This document shows, one piece after another, positions 7,844-16,526 of a DNA stretch of 64,000 bases. The notes under the pieces are model-generated. The model had not been told where the DNA came from, made no database searches, and was given only the letters and a program-made list of their open reading frames with translations. Source of the stretch: an uncultured Erysipelotrichaceae bacterium (GTDB lineage Bacteria; Bacillota_I; Bacilli_A; Erysipelotrichales; Coprobacillaceae); contig CAJUOS010000004.1 in assembly GCA_910588075.1 (NCBI GenBank), forward strand, positions 1 to 64,000, given 5' to 3'. The translations under genes and the position numbers were made by a program. How positions within the stretch are numbered: the stretch's first letter is position 1; the number at the start of each line of letters is the position of its first letter.

Positions 7844-8854
7844 TTAAAAATGTTCAGCTTTTAGTTCACGTTCCATTAATTTTTCAACAATTTCTTTAGG
7901 ATTGGCATTTTCATAAAGGACTTGATAGACAGCATCTACAATTGGTGTTTCAATATCATGATGGTATTGATGAACATCGTCATGTATAACTTTACATGTT
8001 CTTACTCCTTCACAAGTTTTAGTATTATGTGCCATAAAATTAACAGCTCTATTGCTTTGACCTATTTCTAAGCCAGCTTGAAAATTACGAGAATGAACTG
8101 ATGAACAAGTAACAACTAAATCTCCAATCCCTGTTAACCCAAAATAAGTTTCTCTATTTCCACCTTTAACAACTCCATACAGACTCATTTCATGAAGTCC
8201 ACGAGTAATCAATGCTGCTCTTGAATTATCACCATATCCTAAACCTGCAATAATTCCAGAAGCAACTGCAATGACATTCTTATAAGCAGCTCCATATTCT
8301 GCACCAATCTCATCAGTAGATGTATAAACTCTAAAATAACGATTAGAAAATAATTCTTGTACATCTTTTGCATACTTCTCATTAAGAGAAACAGAACAAA
8401 CCGCAGTTAAAATTCTCTCTACAACTTCTTCTGCATGAGATGGTCCTATTAAAGATACAACAGGATTGATATCTTCACTTGATAATATATCTCTAATTGT
8501 ATCTGAAATACGCATATTTGTATTCATATCAAATCCCTTTGAAGCATTAATAATAGTTACTTTATGGTTTAATAATTTTTTTACTTTAACTAATGTTTCT
8601 CGAATATATTGAGTAGGTATTGTAATTAAAATATAAGAAGCATCTTTTAAAGCTTCTTCTAAAGAAGATGTTGCAATGATATCATCTTCTAAAATAACAT
8701 CTCTAAAATATTTATAATTACAATGTCTTAAATTGATATCATCTATTTCTCCTTGATCTATTCCATACAACATAACACTATGTCCATTATCACGCAAAAC
8801 TCTTGCTAGACCTGTTGCCCAACTTCCTGTTCCCAAAATAGCTATTTTTATCAT
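7844..8854 (-). CDS. gpsA: Glycerol-3-phosphate dehydrogenase [NAD(P)+]
   Basis: Makes sn-glycerol-3-phosphate from dihydroxyacetone phosphate for phospholipid synthesis. 336 residues, family-normal length. The Rossmann motif is GTGSWATGLARVL (residues 8-20), a variant of GxGxxG(A/T)ALA. Conserved motifs include NASKGF, IGPSHAEEV, the catalytic-lysine region GAAYKNVIAVASGI and GLTGIGDLVVTC. It sits directly downstream of der, as in many Firmicutes where der and gpsA are adjacent. No anomaly is seen. Confidence 0.96.
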   Translation of the reverse strand: MIKIAILGTGSWATGLARVLRDNGHSVMLYGIDQGEIDDINLRHCNYKYFRDVILEDDIIATSSLEEALKDASYILITIPTQYIRETLVKVKKLLNHKVTIINASKGFDMNTNMRISDTIRDILSSEDINPVVSLIGPSHAEEVVERILTAVCSVSLNEKYAKDVQELFSNRYFRVYTSTDEIGAEYGAAYKNVIAVASGIIAGLGYGDNSRAALITRGLHEMSLYGVVKGGNRETYFGLTGIGDLVVTCSSVHSRNFQAGLEIGQSNRAVNFMAHNTKTCEGVRTCKVIHDDVHQYHHDIETPIVDAVYQVLYENANPKEIVEKLMERELKAEHF

Positions 8855-8856
8855 TT

Positions 8857-10164
8857 TTAATCCCTCTTTCTACAAATGATATGAATAGGTGTTCCTTCAA
8901 ATCCAAATGCTTCACGTAATCTGTTTTCAAGATAACGTTTATAACTAAAGTGAAGATAATCAGGATCATTTGTAAATAATACAAATGTTGGTGGACAAAT
9001 ACTCACTTGATTAACATAATATATCTTTAAACGTCCACCATTAAATGTTGTTGTTGGATTCATAGCTTGTGCATCAATGAAAACATCATTCAATACACTT
9101 GTTGATACACGTTTATGACTATTAGCATAAACTTCTTGAATCAATGGAAATAATAAATCAACACGTTTTCTTTCTTTAGCTGAAACGAAAACAATAGGAG
9201 CATAATCTAAATATTTAAATTGCTCACGAATTTCTTTTTCCATTTTAGCCATTGTTTTTTCATCTTTTTTCACTAAATCCCACTTATTTACAACAATAAT
9301 AACAGCTTTTCCTGCTTCATGAGCATTACCTGCAACATGTTTATCTTGTTCAATAATATTTTGATTACCATCAACAACAACCAATACAACATCACTTTTT
9401 TCAACTGCTGATAATGCTCTTAAGATAGAATACTTTTCTACATTTTCATAAATTTTACCCTTTTTACGCATTCCAGCTGTATCAATAACACGATATTTTT
9501 GATTGTCTTTGGTAAATGCTGTATCAATAGCATCTCTTGTTGTTCCCTCAACATCAGAAACAATAACTCTTTCTTCTCCTAATAAAGCATTTGTTAAAGA
9601 TGATTTACCAACATTTGGTCGTCCAATGATTGAAAAACGTATTTCATCATCTTTCTTTTGCTCTTGACTATGAGGTAATAAATGAATAACTTGATCTAAT
9701 ATATCCCCTATACCTATACCATGACTCCCTGATACAGCAATAGGATCCCCAATCCCTAAATTATAAAAATCATATATATCATTTTGATATGCTTGGTCAT
9801 CAATTTTATTCACAGCTAAAATAACAGGTTTATTTGACTTTTGTAACATTCTAGAAACAAATAAATCTTCCTTTGTAACTCCTTCTCGTCCATTCACTAC
9901 AAATAAAATCACATCAGCTTCTTCAATCGCAATTTCAGCTTGCATTTTAATTTGTTCTGTAAATGTCGCATTTTCCAATTCAATACCACCAGTATCAATT
10001 AAACGAAAACTTCTTGTTAACCATGAAGCATTAGCATAAATACGATCCCTTGTAACTCCTGGTATATCCTCAACAATAGAAATCCTTTCTCCAACAATAC
10101 GATTAAAAATTGTTGATTTTCCTACATTTGCACGTCCTACAATAGCAACAACACCTTGTATCAT
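8857..10164 (-). CDS. der: Ribosome assembly GTPase Der (EngA)
   Basis: Essential tandem GTPase for 50S subunit maturation. Two G domains are visible: G1 GRANVGKS with DIPGVTRD and DTGGIE in the first half, and GRPNVGKS with DVEGTTRD and DTAGMRKKGK in the second, each with an NKxD motif (NKID and NKWD). The KH-like C-terminal domain ends with GFEGTPIHIICRKR. Start at ATG 10164 (435 residues) is preferred, since AAAGGAAG lies 8 nt upstream; an upstream in-frame GTG at 10173 is too close to the ribosome site. Gene order cmk-der-gpsA is conserved, without the rpsA-like gene often found between cmk and der. Confidence 0.97.
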   Translation of the reverse strand: MIQGVVAIVGRANVGKSTIFNRIVGERISIVEDIPGVTRDRIYANASWLTRSFRLIDTGGIELENATFTEQIKMQAEIAIEEADVILFVVNGREGVTKEDLFVSRMLQKSNKPVILAVNKIDDQAYQNDIYDFYNLGIGDPIAVSGSHGIGIGDILDQVIHLLPHSQEQKKDDEIRFSIIGRPNVGKSSLTNALLGEERVIVSDVEGTTRDAIDTAFTKDNQKYRVIDTAGMRKKGKIYENVEKYSILRALSAVEKSDVVLVVVDGNQNIIEQDKHVAGNAHEAGKAVIIVVNKWDLVKKDEKTMAKMEKEIREQFKYLDYAPIVFVSAKERKRVDLLFPLIQEVYANSHKRVSTSVLNDVFIDAQAMNPTTTFNGGRLKIYYVNQVSICPPTFVLFTNDPDYLHFSYKRYLENRLREAFGFEGTPIHIICRKRD

Positions 10165-10193
10165 TATGCCCACTTCCTTTCTTATTTATATAA

Positions 10194-10853
10194 TTATATC
10201 CTTTGTAATACTAAATTCATAACATGAGCAACAACTTCATCTAAAGTCATTTCAGAAGTATCAATTTCAATTGCATCTTCTGCTTTTCTTAATGGTGAAA
10301 TTTCACGTGTCATATCTTGTTCATCACGTTTAGCAATCTCTGCTTGAATAGCTTCTAAATCAGCTTCAATTCCACGTTCTATATTTTCTTTATATCTTCT
10401 TAATGCTCGACATTCAATACTTGCAACTTGATAAATCTTCAATTCAGCATCTTTTAATACAACAGTTCCAATATCTCTACCATCCAAAATGACACCTCCA
10501 CCTTGTGCCATTTCTCTTTGTTTTTGTACTAAAAACTCTCTCACTTGATTATAACGAGATACTATACTTGCTCCCATTGAAACTTCATTTTCTCTAATCA
10601 ATAAAGTTACATCTTCTTGATTCAAATGAATAGTTCCATCAGGACACATTTGAATATCAATTTCTTTTAATAATTGACATACTCCTTCTTCATCTGTATA
10701 ATCAACTTTATTTTTTAATGCATAAAATGCTACACAACGATACATTGCACCTGTATCAATATATGTATAATTCAAATTTTTAGCAACAAGTTTAGCAATG
10801 GTAGATTTTCCTGCTGCTGCTGGTCCATCAATAGCAATTGAAATTTTTTTCAT
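10194..10853 (-). CDS. cmk: Cytidylate kinase
   Basis: Phosphorylates CMP and dCMP with ATP. 219 residues. P-loop GPAAAGKS (residues 9-16), the CMP-binding region YIDTGAMYRCVAFYAL, the DGRDIGTVV motif and the lid with RALRRYKE and KRDEQDMTREISPL are all present, as in Bacillus Cmk. It heads the cmk-der-gpsA cluster on the minus strand; the 29-nt gap to der suggests a common transcript. Confidence 0.96.
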   Translation of the reverse strand: MKKISIAIDGPAAAGKSTIAKLVAKNLNYTYIDTGAMYRCVAFYALKNKVDYTDEEGVCQLLKEIDIQMCPDGTIHLNQEDVTLLIRENEVSMGASIVSRYNQVREFLVQKQREMAQGGGVILDGRDIGTVVLKDAELKIYQVASIECRALRRYKENIERGIEADLEAIQAEIAKRDEQDMTREISPLRKAEDAIEIDTSEMTLDEVVAHVMNLVLQRI

Positions 10854-10875
10854 ATATTTTCCTCTCTTCCCTTAA

Positions 10876-10899
10876 AAAACTAAGGTCTCCCTTAGTTTT
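10876..10899. terminator. Terminator between the tail-anchored protein gene and cmk
   Basis: Perfect 10-bp stem AAAACTAAGG (10876-10885) / CCTTAGTTTT (10890-10899) with a 4-nt loop and A/T flanks on both sides. It ends the gene at 10898 on the minus strand. Confidence 0.85.
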
Positions 10900-11620
10900 A
10901 AAAAAATAATTGTTTTGCAATCAAAAAGACTAAAACCAAAAATATAGCCATAAATACAACAATAACATAATTTAAAATAGTTACAAGCTTTCCTCCATTT
11001 TCTTCTTGTTTATCAGTATCTTCAATTGGTTGAGTTTTTATTACTTTTTCCTCTTTAACAACTGTTTTTTCCATATCAACAGCTCGTGTTTTTTCAAAAT
11101 GCTCTTCCTCACGTTTTTTTCTTTCTTGACGAGCTTTTTTCTTTTCTTGTTTCATAAGTTCATCAATTGACAATTCTTCTTCATATTTTTTTAATTCTTC
11201 AGCATCTTCTTCTGGAGACATAGCCGCCAATCTTTCTAATAATGACATTTTTTTAGTTGGCTCTTCTTGTTGAACTTCTTGGACACTTTCTTCTTTCGCT
11301 CCATGTGTTGGAACATAACTACTATCTTGTTTTATTTTATTAAGAATATCTAATCGTGTATTATATCGTTCTTTTCCTACTGTTACTTTTGCTTCTCTTA
11401 ATGCATTGACAACATCTTCACTATCTTGATCTAATGTTTCATATGATAATGGTTCAATTAATGTATCTTCTATTTTCTTTTCTTCTTGTTTAGGCATAAA
11501 TGCTAAAAAATCATCATCTTCTTCTTGAGAAGCTGTATTCATATCTCGATTAATTGCGACTTCTTCTTTCATTTCATCTCTTAATTCTTTATATTTACTT
11601 ACTCTTGTTTGTTTTTCCAT
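10898..11620 (-). CDS. Unknown highly charged protein with C-terminal membrane anchor
   Basis: 240 residues from the ATG at 11620 (GAGGCGG about 11 nt upstream; an in-frame GTG at 11629 is too close). Most of the protein is strongly charged: an acidic middle (residues about 35-150) is followed by a Lys/Arg/Glu-rich helix with QEKKKARQERKKREEEHFEK, likely coiled coil. One hydrophobic segment at the very end (about residues 213-237) would anchor it in the membrane with the bulk in the cytoplasm. I recognise no family. Flanked by terminators on both sides of its unit, it seems to be expressed alone. Confidence 0.6.
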   Translation of the reverse strand: MEKQTRVSKYKELRDEMKEEVAINRDMNTASQEEDDDFLAFMPKQEEKKIEDTLIEPLSYETLDQDSEDVVNALREAKVTVGKERYNTRLDILNKIKQDSSYVPTHGAKEESVQEVQQEEPTKKMSLLERLAAMSPEEDAEELKKYEEELSIDELMKQEKKKARQERKKREEEHFEKTRAVDMEKTVVKEEKVIKTQPIEDTDKQEENGGKLVTILNYVIVVFMAIFLVLVFLIAKQLFF

Positions 11621-11731
11621 TTTTATCACCGCCTCTATTATAGCATAACTTAAAAAATTATGAAAATAATCTTTAAAAATAATTATATTTCATCTATAAT
11701 GGGTGAAAATATATATCAAGGAGGTTTGTAT

Positions 11732-11914
11732 ATGTATAAAGTGAATGAAAATTGTATTGGATGTGGTGCTTGTACAAGTATCTGTCCTGATGTTTTTGAA
11801 TTAAATGATGATGGATTTGCTGAAAATATTATGGGTGATGTTCCTTCTGAATTAGAAGCAGATGCTAAAGAAGCAGCTGAATGTTGTCCAGTTAATGCTA
11901 TTGTTAAAGAATAA
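11732..11914 (+). CDS. [4Fe-4S] ferredoxin
   Basis: 60-residue electron carrier. The cluster motif is CIGCGACTSICP (C-x2-C-x2-C-x3-CP) near residues 9-20. The second half keeps only ECCPVNAI, so it binds a single [4Fe-4S] cluster, with the CCP cysteine as a remnant or structural residue, as in mono-cluster bacterial ferredoxins. The start at 11732 follows a perfect AAGGAGG; the longer upstream reading has no ribosome site. It is a single gene in the opposite direction to its neighbours, with its own terminator. Confidence 0.92.
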   Translation: MYKVNENCIGCGACTSICPDVFELNDDGFAENIMGDVPSELEADAKEAAECCPVNAIVKE

Positions 11915-11924
11915 AATTCTATAC

Positions 11925-11959
11925 AAAAATAGATCCCTTGAGGGATCTTTTATTTTTGA
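11925..11959. terminator. Bidirectional terminator after the ferredoxin gene
   Basis: Stem AGATCCC (11931-11937) / GGGATCT (11942-11948), followed by TTTATTTTT on the plus strand and ATTTTTG on the minus strand. It serves the ferredoxin gene and the converging zinc-ribbon gene. Confidence 0.85.
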
Positions 11960-12162
11960 TAATTTTGATGATAAGAATTCATTTCATTTTCAATTAAATT
12001 TTTCTTTGCTTCACTTTGAGGCTTTTTAAAAAAAGTAATCGTATTACATTTATTACACCAAATGAAATGAACACCTTCTAACTTCTTATATTCTATAAAT
12101 GGTTCTTTAGCTCCGCAAATTCCACAGACATTTTCCTTTTTATCTAATACAACACTACGCAT
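11950..12162 (-). CDS. Small zinc-ribbon protein of unknown function
   Basis: 70 residues with two Cys pairs, CGIC (residues 13-16) and CNKC (36-39), spaced as in a zinc ribbon, followed by a charged helical tail. The start ATG is preceded by GGAGG. No enzyme motif is visible. It could be a nucleic-acid or protein adaptor. It stands alone between the ferredoxin terminator and rluB. Confidence 0.6.
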   Translation of the reverse strand: MRSVVLDKKENVCGICGAKEPFIEYKKLEGVHFIWCNKCNTITFFKKPQSEAKKNLIENEMNSYHQNYQK

Positions 12163-12279
12163 CTTGATACCTCCTTAATTCTCATTATAATCATAATATG
12201 AGGTACATCAATAAACTTCATCATCAAAATATCGACAATATCTACTTCTTTTTCACATAATCCTTATCAATTCAATCAA

Positions 12280-13026
12280 TTATTTATTTTTTCTTACTTT
12301 GACTTTCTTTGCTAGTGCGATATTTTTCATTTCTTTAACTTCTTGAGGTTTCAATATACGATATTCTCCAGGTTTTAAACCTTTTAAATGAATATATCCA
12401 ATTTGACTACGATGTAATCTTTTAACACGATGTCCCATTGATTCAAACATTTTCTTAACTTGACGATTTTTGCCTTCCACTAATTTAATAATTAACATTG
12501 TTGTTTGATGTTCAATATCTTTACCAACAACTCTTATTTTACATGGCAAAGTCTTTACACCTTCTAAATAAACACCTTTTTCTAATTTGTGTAAAGTATC
12601 TCCATTAACAAGTCCACTGACTGTAACTTCATAGACCTTTTCTAAATGAGAACTTGGATGCATCATTAAATTTGCAAAATCCCCATCATTACTCATCAAT
12701 AATAAACCAGTCGTATCATAATCTAATCTTCCCACAGGATAAATACGTTCCTTAATATCCTCAAAATAATCAATAACTGTCTTTCTCCCTAATTCATCAC
12801 TTAAAGAGCAAATACACCCCTTTGGTTTATAAAAAACATAATAAACCTTATTTTGTCCCTCTAAAGCCTTATCATCAATCATGATAAGATCTCCTTTTTT
12901 AACCTTAAATCCCATTTCACTTATGACTTCACCATTGACTTTGACTCTTCCTTCACGAATTAAGTCTTCTGCTTTTCTACGTGAAGTATATCCGCTTGTC
13001 GCAATTGCTTTTTGTAGTCTTTCCAT
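12280..13026 (-). CDS. rluB: 23S rRNA pseudouridine synthase RluB-like
   Basis: Converts a uridine of 23S rRNA helix 89-92 region to pseudouridine (RluB/RsuA family). 248 residues from ATG 13026, which has AAAGGA upstream. The S4 RNA-binding domain is at residues 1-45 (RLQKAIATSGYTSRRKAEDLI), and the catalytic motif is GRLDYDTTGLLLMSNDG with the nucleophile Asp. The family motif EGKNRQVKKMFESMGHRVKRL is intact. Gene order dacB-spmA-spmB-rluB matches Bacillus. The Lys/Arg-rich tail (LAKKVKVRKNK) fits an rRNA-binding enzyme. Confidence 0.92.
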   Translation of the reverse strand: MERLQKAIATSGYTSRRKAEDLIREGRVKVNGEVISEMGFKVKKGDLIMIDDKALEGQNKVYYVFYKPKGCICSLSDELGRKTVIDYFEDIKERIYPVGRLDYDTTGLLLMSNDGDFANLMMHPSSHLEKVYEVTVSGLVNGDTLHKLEKGVYLEGVKTLPCKIRVVGKDIEHQTTMLIIKLVEGKNRQVKKMFESMGHRVKRLHRSQIGYIHLKGLKPGEYRILKPQEVKEMKNIALAKKVKVRKNK

Positions 13027-13068
13027 AGTATCACGTCCTTTCCATTCCATTATACATATATTTATGAA

Positions 13069-13584
13069 TTATACAAATACTTTTAAATAAAAGATAATTG
13101 CTAACAATACAGCTAAAAAATCCATAAATAATCCTACCCATAGTGCATATCTTGTATTTTTAACATGAATTGTAGAAAAATATAATGTAATGACATAAAG
13201 GGTTGTATCGCTTCCGCTTTGTATAAGTGTTGCTAATAAACTTAAAGGGTGATCTACTCCAAATAATTCATAAATAGAATATAAAAAGGAAAGTGAAGCA
13301 TTTGCACTAATAGGACGTAAAAATCCTAAAATAACAATATCTATGGGAATACCTATCCATTGAATAATAGGTTGAATAACAAAACTTAATATATCAATAA
13401 AACCACTACTTCTTAATAATTCAACAAATAACATAAATGCTATTAAAGTTGTAAAAATAGGTTTAATAAGAATTAAAGCATCTTTAACACCATCTATAAA
13501 CATATCAAACATATTACATTTTTTCATCAAACCATCTATAAATACAATAATTAAAAAAATGATAATAATTTTATTCATGATCAA
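13069..13584 (-). CDS. spmB: Spore maturation protein B
   Basis: 171-residue membrane protein with four or five hydrophobic segments. SpmA and SpmB are nucleoside recognition-domain membrane proteins required for full dehydration of the spore core. The motifs FLRPISANASLSFLYSIYELFG and LIQSGSDTTLYVITLYFSTI match the family. Its start overlaps the end of spmA by 14 nt, so the two are translated together. The block dacB-spmA-spmB is conserved in spore formers. Confidence 0.93.
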   Translation of the reverse strand: MIMNKIIIIFLIIVFIDGLMKKCNMFDMFIDGVKDALILIKPIFTTLIAFMLFVELLRSSGFIDILSFVIQPIIQWIGIPIDIVILGFLRPISANASLSFLYSIYELFGVDHPLSLLATLIQSGSDTTLYVITLYFSTIHVKNTRYALWVGLFMDFLAVLLAIIFYLKVFV

Positions 13585-14140
13585 TCACCCTTTGAATCAT
13601 CAATCCAATAATAATAATTGTGATAGAAATAATAAGCATATATGGATAAAATTCATATAAAGATGTTGAACCAAATTGTCTTCTTAACATAATCATTGAT
13701 GATGGAAATAAACATAAACCTGCTGTATTCATAATAACAAGTGTCAACATAGCTTTACTTGGATAAGAAGGATGAGGATTTAATTCATGAAGTCTACGAA
13801 ATGCCTTAATACCAGAAAGTGTGGCTAATGTTCCTAATCCTAATAAATTTGCAACAACATTTGAAGAAATATAACTATAGACTTTCTCACTTTCTAAAAT
13901 ATCTCCATAAATAAAATGAAGTATAGGTTTTAATAAAAAAGCAAAATAATTCATAAAACCTGTTTTTTCTATAATATTTAAAAAACCTCCCCACAAGCAT
14001 GATGATAAAATTAACGTTGTTACTAAATCTAAAACAATATAAGGGGTATCCATCATTGCATTAACCATATCTTCTTCTCTATGCAATAAAAAACCACAAA
14101 TTAAAAATAATATCATTCCATAACGCCATATTTTAGCCAT
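13571..14140 (-). CDS. spmA: Spore maturation protein A
   Basis: 189-residue integral membrane protein. The nucleoside recognition (gate-like) region and the signature SSNVVANLLGLGTLATLSGIKA followed by FRRLHELNPHP are typical of SpmA, as is LTLVIMNTAGLCLFPSSMI. It acts with SpmB in spore core dehydration. It overlaps the end of the dacB-like gene by 8 nt and the start of spmB by 14 nt, which indicates a tight operon probably switched on in the mother cell. Confidence 0.93.
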   Translation of the reverse strand: MAKIWRYGMILFLICGFLLHREEDMVNAMMDTPYIVLDLVTTLILSSCLWGGFLNIIEKTGFMNYFAFLLKPILHFIYGDILESEKVYSYISSNVVANLLGLGTLATLSGIKAFRRLHELNPHPSYPSKAMLTLVIMNTAGLCLFPSSMIMLRRQFGSTSLYEFYPYMLIISITIIIIGLMIQRVIDHE

Positions 14141-15143
14141 TAAAAAATTCTCCTAATAATATTATCCAATATCTTATAATTGTCTTTAATTTACCTTCTT
14201 TTTTAATTTGATAAATAGAATCTTTTGAAACATAAACTTGCATTGTATTATCAACTTCTTTAAAAGTTGTCTTTGTTGTTTCATCCCCAGTATAATATAA
14301 ATCTTGATCTATTAAAAAAGAATGTCCATGATATTGATAAATCCCCTTTGGTAAAATTAAAATTCTTTGAAACTTCTCAAAACATTCTTCATACATTTTT
14401 TCATGAAATTCAAAATCATTTCCACAATTAAAAGTAACAATAATTAAAGACATATCATTCTTTATAGCACGTGTTACTAAAGTACGTCTAGCTTTCTTTG
14501 TAAAACCTGTCTTTCCTCCCACACAATACTCATATTCCTTTAACAATTTATTTTTATTATGCCAAGTTCCTCCTCCATCTTCTCTTTTATAACTTTCTTT
14601 AGAAACAATATCATTAAAAATTGGATTTTGACTACAATAACTCATTAATTTAGCCATATCATAAGCACTAGAACGATTTCCCTCATCTTCCTCATCTAGT
14701 CCTGTTGGATTAGAAAAATGTGTATCAGACAAGCCTAATTCTTGAGCTTTTTTATTCATCATATCTACAAATTTTGGAATATCTCCACCAATATTTTTAG
14801 CTATACAATTGGCTGCATCATTACCACTTCGTAACATCAATCCATGTAATAAATCTCTTAAATTAATTTTATCGCCTATATGTATATAGACGCCACTTCC
14901 CCAAGCTTCATTCACTTCTTCCCCTATCGTATAGACATCATCTAAATCACCATTTTCTATCGCAATAATAGCTGTCATAATTTTAGATATAGAAGCAACA
15001 CTTTGAACATGGTGTTCATTTTGACTAGATAAAACATTTTGATTATAAGAATCCATAACAACATATGATTTTCCTTGAAAATTAACTGCTTTAACACTTT
15101 GTAAACTCAATATCAATATACATAAACATAATAATTTCTTCAT
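14133..15143 (-). CDS. dacB: Sporulation-type D-alanyl-D-alanine carboxypeptidase (DacB-like)
   Basis: Serine peptidase S11 that trims peptidoglycan stem peptides, in this context probably of the spore cortex. 336 residues with a signal peptide (residues 1-19, cleavage near SVKA). The three active-site motifs are SVASISKIMTA (SxxK), SGNDAANCIA (SxN) and GGKTGFTKKA (KTG). Compared with longer DacA proteins the C-terminal domain is short and ends in a hydrophobic segment (IIRYWIILLGEF), which may be a membrane anchor. It heads the dacB-spmA-spmB operon. A sigma-E-like promoter lies just upstream. Confidence 0.92.
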   Translation of the reverse strand: MKKLLCLCILILSLQSVKAVNFQGKSYVVMDSYNQNVLSSQNEHHVQSVASISKIMTAIIAIENGDLDDVYTIGEEVNEAWGSGVYIHIGDKINLRDLLHGLMLRSGNDAANCIAKNIGGDIPKFVDMMNKKAQELGLSDTHFSNPTGLDEEDEGNRSSAYDMAKLMSYCSQNPIFNDIVSKESYKREDGGGTWHNKNKLLKEYEYCVGGKTGFTKKARRTLVTRAIKNDMSLIIVTFNCGNDFEFHEKMYEECFEKFQRILILPKGIYQYHGHSFLIDQDLYYTGDETTKTTFKEVDNTMQVYVSKDSIYQIKKEGKLKTIIRYWIILLGEFFNG

Positions 15144-15157
15144 TATATCACCAATAT

Positions 15158-15184
15158 AATTTATGAATGATTTATAATATTTAT
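15158..15184 (-). promoter_or_regulatory. Candidate sigma-E promoter of the dacB-spmAB operon
   Basis: ATA (15182-15184), a 16-nt spacer and CATAAATT (15158-15165) on the minus strand resemble the sigma-E pattern. dacB is under sigma-E in Bacillus. The region is very AT-rich, so a chance match is possible. Confidence 0.4.
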
Positions 15185-15399
15185 GTTTATTCTTTTAAAA
15201 GTTTGTTTAACTTCAATAAGACTTTTTACAAAAGAAAAAGATAACTTTTAAAAAGTCATCATATTCTTTATATCTTTTTTGTAAATATTGAATCATTAAC
15301 AAATGGCATATCGTTAAAACTAAAATAAAGTATTACTAAAGAATGTGAAATAGGTAATTCCTTTATAAAAATTAAAATAAATGTTATGACTTCTAATAA

Positions 15400-15940
15400 A
15401 AATATAATAATTAATAGCTATTTTTTATATTCTTTCTTTTTACCTTCTTTATTTGATAAGACAATCAATTCTTCTTTTATAAACTTTATGGGTATACTGT
15501 CTCCAACAATATACATTCCATATGTTATTTTCAAAGCCAATAATTTTACCAAAATCGCAGTAACTCTCGTTTCTTTGCTAGTATAGTAATAATAACAGCA
15601 CTATCTATGATTTTTAATTATTAAACTATATCCTTCATACAAATTCTCATAAATAATATTTGCATTATTATCTTTTGTAATGACCTAAACTATATGAAAT
15701 ATAACTACAAAAATAAATGATATATTTTAAAAACGTTTTCTAATTTAATTAGAATATTTAATATATGTGCCAATCAATACCTATTATATATTTCATTCAT
15801 ATGAGTCATAACGTGATGTATAAGAAAAAAATTTAAAATATTTCTTATTTGATTATTACTGCCTCTAATATTTTTCATTACTCATTTTTATTCGTAGTTG
15901 TTCTCTAATACGCTAAATATCCATATATTGCTTCTTAATA
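15400..15940 (-). pseudogene. Decayed gene of uncertain family
   Basis: The 1.06-kb stretch 15144-16206 has no intact gene. On the minus strand it reads as broken protein pieces: a 3' piece of about 60 codons ending in EELIVLSNKEGKKKEYKK before a stop near 15411, a frame-shifted piece with ITKDNNANIIYENLYEGY (about 15610-15690), and farther up REQLRIKMSNEKY (about 15890-15930), which has the flavour of a GntR-type N terminus. The pieces lie in a common order and direction, as expected of one gene destroyed by frameshifts. The family is not securely recognised. The plus-strand ORF at 15386-15586 is probably only its shadow. Confidence 0.3.
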
Positions 15941-16138
15941 TTAAAAAAATAATTATTGCTCATAAAACTATTTAGTCTTTAAAAACATACAAAAAGAGAA
16001 AATCTTCTCATATATAAAAACAAACAAGATTTCTTTTTAAAAAAAATCTTTCAAAATACATTTTTCATATTCCTTTCTTCTTATATATCAATAAAATAAA
16101 AGTAATCTTATCAATATAAACATATTGTTGAGATATAA

Positions 16139-16183
16139 AAGAAAGAGGCATAGTTTTCATATATTCCTTTCAGCCTCTTTCTT
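16139..16183. repeat. Long-arm hairpin upstream of the lone PTS EIIB gene
   Basis: Perfect 11-bp inverted repeat AAGAAAGAGGC (16139-16149) / GCCTCTTTCTT (16173-16183). It lies within the untranslated leader just before the EIIB ribosome site. The T-rich side is on the minus strand, so it would terminate minus-strand transcription. On the plus strand it could be a stabilising or regulatory hairpin. Confidence 0.55.
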
Positions 16184-16206
16184 AAAATAAAAAAAGGAGA
16201 GAAAAA

Positions 16207-16512
16207 ATGAAGAAAATCTTATTGGCCTGTAATGCAGGTATGTCTACAAGTTTATTAGTTTCAAGAATGGAGAAAGCCGCTAAAGAAAAAGGAATTGAAG
16301 TTATGATTACTGCTGTTGGTGTTCTTGAAGCAGAAAAAATACTTAATGAATGGGATGTTTGTTTATTAGGACCACAAGTAAGACACCATATTAAATTATT
16401 ACAAGAAAAAGCGAATGGAGTACCAGTTAGTATTATTGATATGCGTGATTATGGATTAATGAATGGAGAAAAAGTTTTAGAAACAGCTTTAAAGATGATT
16501 GAAAATAAATAA
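16207..16512 (+). CDS. PTS EIIB component, lactose/cellobiose type
   Basis: 101-residue cytoplasmic phosphocarrier. The phosphocysteine loop is CNAGMSTSLLVSRM at the N terminus (Cys9), the classic CelA/LicB signature, and LLGPQVRHHIK and IIDMRDYGLMNGEKVL are the other family motifs. AAAAGGAG precedes the ATG. It lies 14 nt before a gene for an EIIB-like protein and near an RpiR regulator and HAD phosphatase. No EIIC or EIIA lies within the cluster, so it must borrow partners encoded elsewhere or serve in signalling. The sugar is unknown. Confidence 0.93.
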   Translation: MKKILLACNAGMSTSLLVSRMEKAAKEKGIEVMITAVGVLEAEKILNEWDVCLLGPQVRHHIKLLQEKANGVPVSIIDMRDYGLMNGEKVLETALKMIENK

Positions 16513-16526
16513 AAGGAATGGTGAAA

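Noticed and set aside
15386..15586. 66-codon plus-strand ORF
   Set aside because: No ribosome site, odd composition, and the opposite strand reads as a better protein fragment.
15728..15741. cre-like palindrome TAAAAACGTTTTCT
   Set aside because: Two mismatches to the consensus at key ends and it lies inside a decayed gene; A and T tracts around CG give such matches by chance.
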